Assembly: GCA_050305635.1 (NCBI GenBank)
Contig: JBNLFS010000024.1
Coordinates: forward strand, 46,940-110,939
Direction: 5' to 3'
Length of the DNA stretch: 64,000 nucleotides
Source of the DNA: Thiodiazotropha sp050305635
GTDB lineage: Bacteria > Pseudomonadota > Gammaproteobacteria > Chromatiales > Chromatiaceae
The notes below the pieces were generated by a model. The model was not told where the DNA came from, did no database searches, and saw only the letters and a list, made by a program, of their open reading frames with translations. This document shows, one piece after another, positions 63,111-64,000 of the stretch. The position numbers were made by a program, and so were the translations under genes. The stretch's first letter is position 1. The number at the start of each line of letters is the position of its first letter.

Positions 63111-64000
63111 GTCGCGCCCATCACGGGCGCGTGGATTGAAACAATAGTCGCGTTGACGGAATCACCGACAGTGATCAGTCGCGCCCATCACGGGCGCGTG
63201 GATTGAAACAAAGGAACGCCCCCCCTTTGTCGGTGTGATCCATGTCGCGCCCATCACGGGCGCGTGGATTGAAACACAGTCATCATGCGCAGGGTCTGCA
63301 CAAAAACAGTCGCGCCCATCACGGGCGCGTGGATTGAAACACGCGCTGGAATCCTGGGCCGATGTAGCGTTCGATGTCGCGCCCATCACGGGCGCGTGGA
63401 TTGAAACTACATGGGCTACAACATGGCCATGGCGGCCGAGAGTCGCGCCCATCACGGGCGCGTGGATTGAAACGTCCAGAGCCACAAGCCGACGGTGCAT
63501 GTGGTCCGTCGCGCCCATCACGGGCGCGTGGATTGAAACTACGGAACCCCGCGACCCAAGCCCGGGTAACAATAGTCGCGCCCATCACGGGCGCGTGGAT
63601 TGAAACAGCGATCAGGAGAAAGCGTTGAATCCGATGAAGGGTCGCGCCCATCACGGGCGCGTGGATTGAAACACGAGTACAAAGATCACGTGGTCGTGGT
63701 GACCCAGGTCGCGCCCATCACGGGCGCGTGGATTGAAACGACACTTCACGAGTGTCATAGAGGGATCCTGCCAGTCGCGCCCATCACGGGCGCGTGGATT
63801 GAAACCTGGGACTCGTGATGAGCTGCATCGGGACTATGGTGTCGCGCCCATCACGGGCGCGTGGATTGAAACAGATAGGTTTCACCAAAATCATTGGTGT
63901 CCTTGATGTCGCGCCCATCACGGGCGCGTGGATTGAAACCGGCGAGAAGCTGGACAAGTCACTCAACAAAACCTGTCGCGCCCATCACGGGCGCGTGGAT
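63111..64000 (+). CRISPR. Subtype I-C CRISPR array, 13 full repeats and a partial 14th
   Basis: The 32-bp repeat starts GTCGCGCC and ends GGATTGAAAC, with a 7-bp stem CGCGCCC/GGGCGCG around ATCAC. Repeats start at 63111, 63178, 63244, 63309, 63376, 63442, 63508, 63575, 63641, 63708, 63774, 63841, 63908 and 63975; the last is cut at 26 bp by the window edge. No repeat variants were seen. The 13 spacers are 33-35 bp (35,34,33,35,34,34,35,34,35,34,35,35,35) and all differ. Orientation (leader, ATTGAAAC end) fits transcription on the plus strand. Confidence 0.99.

Noticed and set aside
63162..63969. Open frames in the CRISPR array
   Set aside because: They translate the repeat over and over (units such as RARDGRD and APITGAWIET) and are not genes.

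Overview
The window looks like a chromosomal segment of a gammaproteobacterium. The evidence is a PilA/PilR/PilS type IV pilus cluster with a sigma-54 promoter, a GlnB-type PII protein, BamD, a GcvR-like ACT protein, Tex, a YbhGFSR/YhiI-type efflux operon and moderately high GC. A Chromatiales-like, environmentally flexible organism would fit the many sensor and c-di-GMP proteins, but the genus cannot be named from this sequence alone.

Layout. Positions 1-15.5 kb are ordinary core genome: pilA with its terminator and sigma-54 promoter, pilR and pilS on the minus strand, then nadE, glnB, a MITE-like element, bamD, rluD, pgeF, a gcvR-like gene, def, a PlsC-like acyltransferase, ugd and tex. From 15.5 to 24 kb there is an EamA transporter, a dedA remnant, a DUF4382 lipoprotein, a large foldback repeat and an HlyD/ABC/permease/permease efflux operon whose first permease carries an in-frame TAG. 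From 24.4 to 36.7 kb lie three very large proteins: a multi-PAS/GAF hybrid histidine kinase of about 2080 residues, an autotransporter with choice-of-anchor-D repeats, and a repeat-built lipoprotein of about 1020 residues with lower GC. From 37 to 50.5 kb are small redox and regulatory genes (LysR divergent from an AhpD-like protein, a PNPOx-like protein), two overlapping c-di-GMP genes (NMT1-GGDEF and a CxxCH-sensor GADEF-EAL protein), a glutamate-receptor-like potassium channel, another diguanylate cyclase, a LysE exporter, a MipA/OmpV protein and dinB.

From 50.5 kb to the end is a defence and accessory island. It has a TacA/TacT toxin-antitoxin pair, an ERCC4-HhH nuclease broken by TAG, two remnants of the 5' end of hsdR flanking an HTH-Fic gene, and a complete subtype I-C CRISPR-Cas locus (cas3, cas5c, cas8c with an internal cas11c, cas7c, cas4, cas1, cas2). 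The CRISPR array has 13 complete 32-bp repeats and a cut 14th at the window edge. A CopG/ParE toxin-antitoxin pair, its antitoxin frameshifted, sits between the effector genes (cas3-5-8-7) and the adaptation genes (cas4-1-2).

Cross-cutting patterns. Three genes are interrupted by a single in-frame TAG (codons 245, 162 and 33), at least two of them apparently former CAG codons. Palindromic repeats of two families (GTAGCCCGGGT type and CGTTCCCACGC type) recur in intergenic gaps. No rRNA or tRNA gene was recognised.
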